Source: Candidatus Neomicrothrix sp. UBA6944 (GTDB taxonomy: Bacteria; Actinomycetota; Acidimicrobiia; Acidimicrobiales; Poriferisodalaceae). Taken from it: 14,901 nucleotides of DNA. The position numbers and the translations under genes were made by a program. The notes beneath the pieces were generated by a model. The model was not told the DNA's origin and did no database searches. It saw only the letters and a program-made list of their open reading frames with translations. Location of the stretch: the NCBI GenBank assembly GCA_002448715.1, contig DJZU01000099.1, forward strand, positions 33,332-48,232, given 5' to 3'. The number at the start of each line of letters is the position of its first letter. Position 1 is the stretch's first letter. Of this stretch, positions 12,905 through 14,901 are shown piece by piece.

Positions 12905-13438
12905 ATGAGCATAAATTCTCACCATCCCCTCGACGCAATGTTCTCTTTAATCAAACCCGTTGTAGAGGCTTCAGGCCACCAGTTGTACGACATTCAACAG
13001 AATGGCGGGACTCTGGCAGTGCTTGTCGATGGCGATGATGGTATTGGGATTGAAGAACTAGCTCAGTTGAGCCGTTCAGTTTCGAACGTTCTAGATGAAC
13101 ACGATCCGATACCAGGCCGTTACACACTCGAAGTCTCAACGCCGGGTGTGGAACGACGACTGCGGAACGAAAGTCACTTCAGCGGGGCGATAGGTGAGGT
13201 CGTCAATGTTCGCACCACGCCGGAACCGGACGGACGCCGACGTGTGGTGGGTACTTTGCTTTCGGTCGAAGGCGACAGATTAACCATTGACGACGCGGAC
13301 ACAGGCGTCACCGAAGTTCATTTAACTCAAATCGAAAAAGCTCGGACTGTTTTTGAATGGGGCCCCGCTCCAAAACCCGGAAGTTCAGCTGGGTCTAATG
13401 GTTCGAAACACGATCACAAAGGAGGAAGTCAAAAATGA
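12905..13438 (+). CDS. rimP: Ribosome maturation factor RimP
   Basis: Assists maturation of the 30S subunit. The N-terminal alpha/beta domain reads IKPVVEASGHQLYDIQQNGGTLAVLVDGDDGIGIEE. DEHDPIPGRYTLEVSTPGVERRL is the family signature (usually LEVSSPGxxRPL), followed by HF and a C-terminal SH3-like domain (GEVVNVRT, RRVVGTLLSVEGDRLTID, ending VFEW). A Gly/Ser/Lys-rich tail of about 20 residues follows. The ATG at 12905 is chosen because GGAGG (12896-12900) lies 4 bases upstream; the in-frame TTG at 12884 and GTG at 12902 are poorly placed. At 177 residues it is slightly longer than most (150-160). The stop overlaps the nusA start (ATGA). rimP-nusA-infB is a nearly universal bacterial order. 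Confidence 0.95.
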   Translation: MSINSHHPLDAMFSLIKPVVEASGHQLYDIQQNGGTLAVLVDGDDGIGIEELAQLSRSVSNVLDEHDPIPGRYTLEVSTPGVERRLRNESHFSGAIGEVVNVRTTPEPDGRRRVVGTLLSVEGDRLTIDDADTGVTEVHLTQIEKARTVFEWGPAPKPGSSAGSNGSKHDHKGGSQK

Positions 13439-14715
13439 CTACCCCGGACATGATGGAAGCTCTTCAAGCTTTGGCAGCTGAAAAAGGAATGACAACCGAG
13501 TTGTTGCTTGAAGCGGTGGCTAACGGCCTTGAGTCTGCTTACAAAAGAATGCCGGAAGCCGCCGACGACGCATATGTAGTGATCGACGAAATGTTCAATA
13601 TTTCAGTGATTGCACAAGAAATCGACGAAGAAGGCAACGTTGTTCAAGAGTGGGATGACACACCTGAAAACTTCGGTCGAATCGCTGCTCAGACAGCCCG
13701 TCAAGTACTTACTCAGCGAATTCGAGAAGTCGAACGCGACATGAAGTATGACGAATATGCCGGCCGCGAGGGTGACATAGTGACAGGCATCATTCAGCAA
13801 ACGGACTCGCGCTACACCCTTCTTGATTTAGGTCGGGTGGAAGCTCTTCTGCCGCAGTCGGAACAAGTGCCTTATGAAAGACCTGAACCGAACAGTCGGC
13901 TTAAGGCATACATCGTTGAAGTTCGTAAAACAGCCAAAGGTCCTCAGATTGTGGTGTCTCGCACCCACCCCGGATTGATTCGCGAGCTTTTCAAGCTAGA
14001 AGTTCCTGAAATCAGTGATGGGATAGTCGAAATGAAAGCCTGCGCGAGAGAACCAGGCCATCGAACCAAAATTGCTGTCTGGTCGAATGACACCAACATT
14101 GACCCAGTAGGAGCGTGCGTTGGGGCGCGAGGAGCTCGCGTGCGCCAGGTCGTAAACGAATTGCGCGGCGAGAAAATTGACATTGTTCCCTTTTCTGAAG
14201 ACCAACATGACTTTGTTGCTAAGGCGCTTTCACCTGCAAAAGTGCGTGAGGTTCGGTTCCACGAAGTCGAAGGTGTAGCTGAAGTCGTGGTTCCTGACCA
14301 TCAGCTTTCACTTGCTATCGGTCGAGAGGGTCAAAATGCAAGACTGGCTGCGCGTTTAACGGGCTGGCGGATTGACATTAAGAGTGAAACTCAAATTCTT
14401 GACGAAGAAACGGCCTATGCCGAAGGCGATTGGGCAGAAGGTGAGTGGGTTACAGACCCCGAAACTGGGGAACAGACATGGGTCCCAGCGGATGGCAGTG
14501 AAGCGATGTCAGCAGACGACTGGGCGACGGCCGCAGAAGAAGCTGACCAAGCCGCGGCGGCCGGCGTGCTGTTGGAAGACAGTTCAGAAGCCGTCACCCA
14601 GGAACCGGATGAAGGAGATGCAGTTCCCAGCGAAGAAACTGACGATGGCGAACCCTCAGAAGAAGAAGATAATCAAGAAGAGATGGAAATCGAGGAAGAA
14701 GAGCTAACTAACTGA
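13435..14715 (+). CDS. nusA: Transcription termination/antitermination factor NusA
   Basis: Binds RNA polymerase and nascent RNA, affecting pausing, intrinsic termination and antitermination. Domains in order: N-terminal polymerase-binding domain (about 1-108), S1 (about 112-177; GDIVTGIIQQTDSRYTLLDL), KH1 (about 185-252; VGACVGARGARVRQVVNELR) and KH2 (about 255-318; LSLAIGREGQNARLAARLTGW). The remaining ~105 residues form an acidic tail, Glu/Asp-rich and ending EEMEIEEEELTN. This tail replaces the structured acidic repeats of Escherichia coli NusA and is longer than most actinobacterial tails, which end near residue 340-350. GGAGGAAG (13421-13428) lies just upstream, inside rimP, and the start overlaps the rimP stop. 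NusA may feed back on the terminator in the rimP leader. Confidence 0.97.
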   Translation: MTTPDMMEALQALAAEKGMTTELLLEAVANGLESAYKRMPEAADDAYVVIDEMFNISVIAQEIDEEGNVVQEWDDTPENFGRIAAQTARQVLTQRIREVERDMKYDEYAGREGDIVTGIIQQTDSRYTLLDLGRVEALLPQSEQVPYERPEPNSRLKAYIVEVRKTAKGPQIVVSRTHPGLIRELFKLEVPEISDGIVEMKACAREPGHRTKIAVWSNDTNIDPVGACVGARGARVRQVVNELRGEKIDIVPFSEDQHDFVAKALSPAKVREVRFHEVEGVAEVVVPDHQLSLAIGREGQNARLAARLTGWRIDIKSETQILDEETAYAEGDWAEGEWVTDPETGEQTWVPADGSEAMSADDWATAAEEADQAAAAGVLLEDSSEAVTQEPDEGDAVPSEETDDGEPSEEEDNQEEMEIEEEELTN

Positions 14716-14723
14716 CCAACTGT

Positions 14724-14783
14724 GGGTGCTATACCCGGTAGCGTTGCTCAACAGTCAATGGCACTGTTATTTACCGGAAACCC
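14724..14783 (+). promoter_or_regulatory. Layered stem-loop between nusA and infB
   Basis: Within the 144-base spacer, three nested complementary pairs are visible: GGGT (14724-14727) with ACCC (14780-14783), CCGGTA (14735-14740) with TACCGG (14772-14777), and AACAGT (14750-14755) with ACTGTT (14763-14768) around a 7-base loop. No T-run follows, so it does not look like a terminator. It might be a processing site or a leader element for infB. The function is unknown, and an alternative local GGGT-ACCC hairpin (14724-14736) is possible. Confidence 0.4.
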
Positions 14784-14859
14784 GTCGATGTCTGAGAAGA
14801 TAGAAGACGTTACGAACCATCCGCCGCTCACAGATCCCAACTAAAAGTAAGGAACGCGT

Positions 14860-14901
14860 TTGCCCAAGAACCCCCGGGTGCATGAACTCGCAAAAGAGTT
14901 A
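14860..14901 (+). CDS. infB: Translation initiation factor IF-2, first 14 codons only
   Basis: The window ends in the beginning of an open frame that starts with TTG at 14860 and reads MPKNPRVHELAKEL. This matches the conserved IF-2 N-terminus (M-x-K-x-R-V-x-E-L-A-K-E-L), the start of the small IF2_N domain. AAGGA (14849-14853) lies 6 bases before the TTG, a good Shine-Dalgarno sequence and the main support for this start. The position downstream of nusA is the expected one. The gene continues beyond the window, so nothing can be said of its G domain. The ylxR gene usually found between nusA and infB in Gram-positive bacteria is not present here. Confidence 0.88.
   Translation, partial: MPKNPRVHELAKEL

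Noticed and set aside
14722..14844. 40-codon frame starting at GTG between nusA and infB, considered as a reduced ylxR
   Set aside because: It has no Shine-Dalgarno sequence and no resemblance to YlxR (no GRGAY-type motif), and it overlaps the stem-loop region; probably non-coding.
1..14901. CRISPR arrays, insertion sequences, tRNA or rRNA genes
   Set aside because: No spaced direct repeats, transposase frames with terminal inverted repeats, or cloverleaf-like segments were found in the spacers on either strand by reading; this was not a computed search.

Overview
The window is a chromosomal housekeeping block. Every protein-coding gene I recognise is read on the + strand, except a pair of small genes on the - strand. 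The gene set and order (rpsP-khpA-rimM-trmD-rplS, then xerC-rpsB-tsf-pyrH-frr-cdsA-dxr-rseP-ispG, then rimP-nusA-infB) is the actinobacterial arrangement. The dxr-rseP-ispG trio, xerC directly upstream of rpsB, no uppS between frr and cdsA, and the long acidic tails on S16, S2 and NusA all fit Actinomycetota. The moderate base composition (about half G+C by eye), frequent GTG starts and very compact layout suggest a streamlined, perhaps aquatic Acidimicrobiia-like lineage. That placement is inference, not something I could test.

Layout. Bases 1-2415 hold the ribosome-maturation and tRNA-modification cluster: S16 (5' end outside the window), the KH-domain protein KhpA, RimM, TrmD and L19. L19 is preceded by a 120-base leader with a clear hairpin. 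Bases 2441-2767 hold a convergent - strand pair: a 36-residue membrane microprotein and a 69-residue CxxC/HxHxxC putative zinc protein. A 148-base divergent spacer follows, with a 12-base perfect palindrome, then xerC. A 170-base structured leader precedes rpsB, and tsf, pyrH, frr, cdsA, dxr, rseP and ispG follow at short spacing. After ispG come a candidate promoter, a strong intrinsic terminator and then rimP-nusA. A structured 145-base spacer leads to the first 14 codons of infB at the right edge.

How the genes work together. Most serve translation: S16, S2, L19, EF-Ts, RRF, IF-2, RimM, RimP, TrmD and KhpA. NusA couples transcription to translation. PyrH supplies UDP and, downstream, CTP; CdsA uses CTP to make CDP-diacylglycerol for phospholipids. 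Dxr and IspG are two steps of the MEP isoprenoid pathway. RseP is an intramembrane protease of the envelope stress type, and XerC resolves chromosome dimers.

The least ordinary signals are regulatory or small. (1) A promoter-terminator arrangement with a competing hairpin upstream of rimP-nusA looks like an attenuator. (2) A 9-base-pair pairing in the rpsB leader would hide its Shine-Dalgarno sequence and competes with a local hairpin. (3) The - strand pair includes a 36-residue gene that is easily missed. (4) CdsA carries a ~385-residue acidic N-terminal extension with a repeated ELFD(T/E)xP motif. (5) A layered stem-loop sits between nusA and infB, where ylxR is often found. No mobile element, CRISPR array, tRNA or rRNA is visible, and no gene-free stretch exceeds 300 bases.
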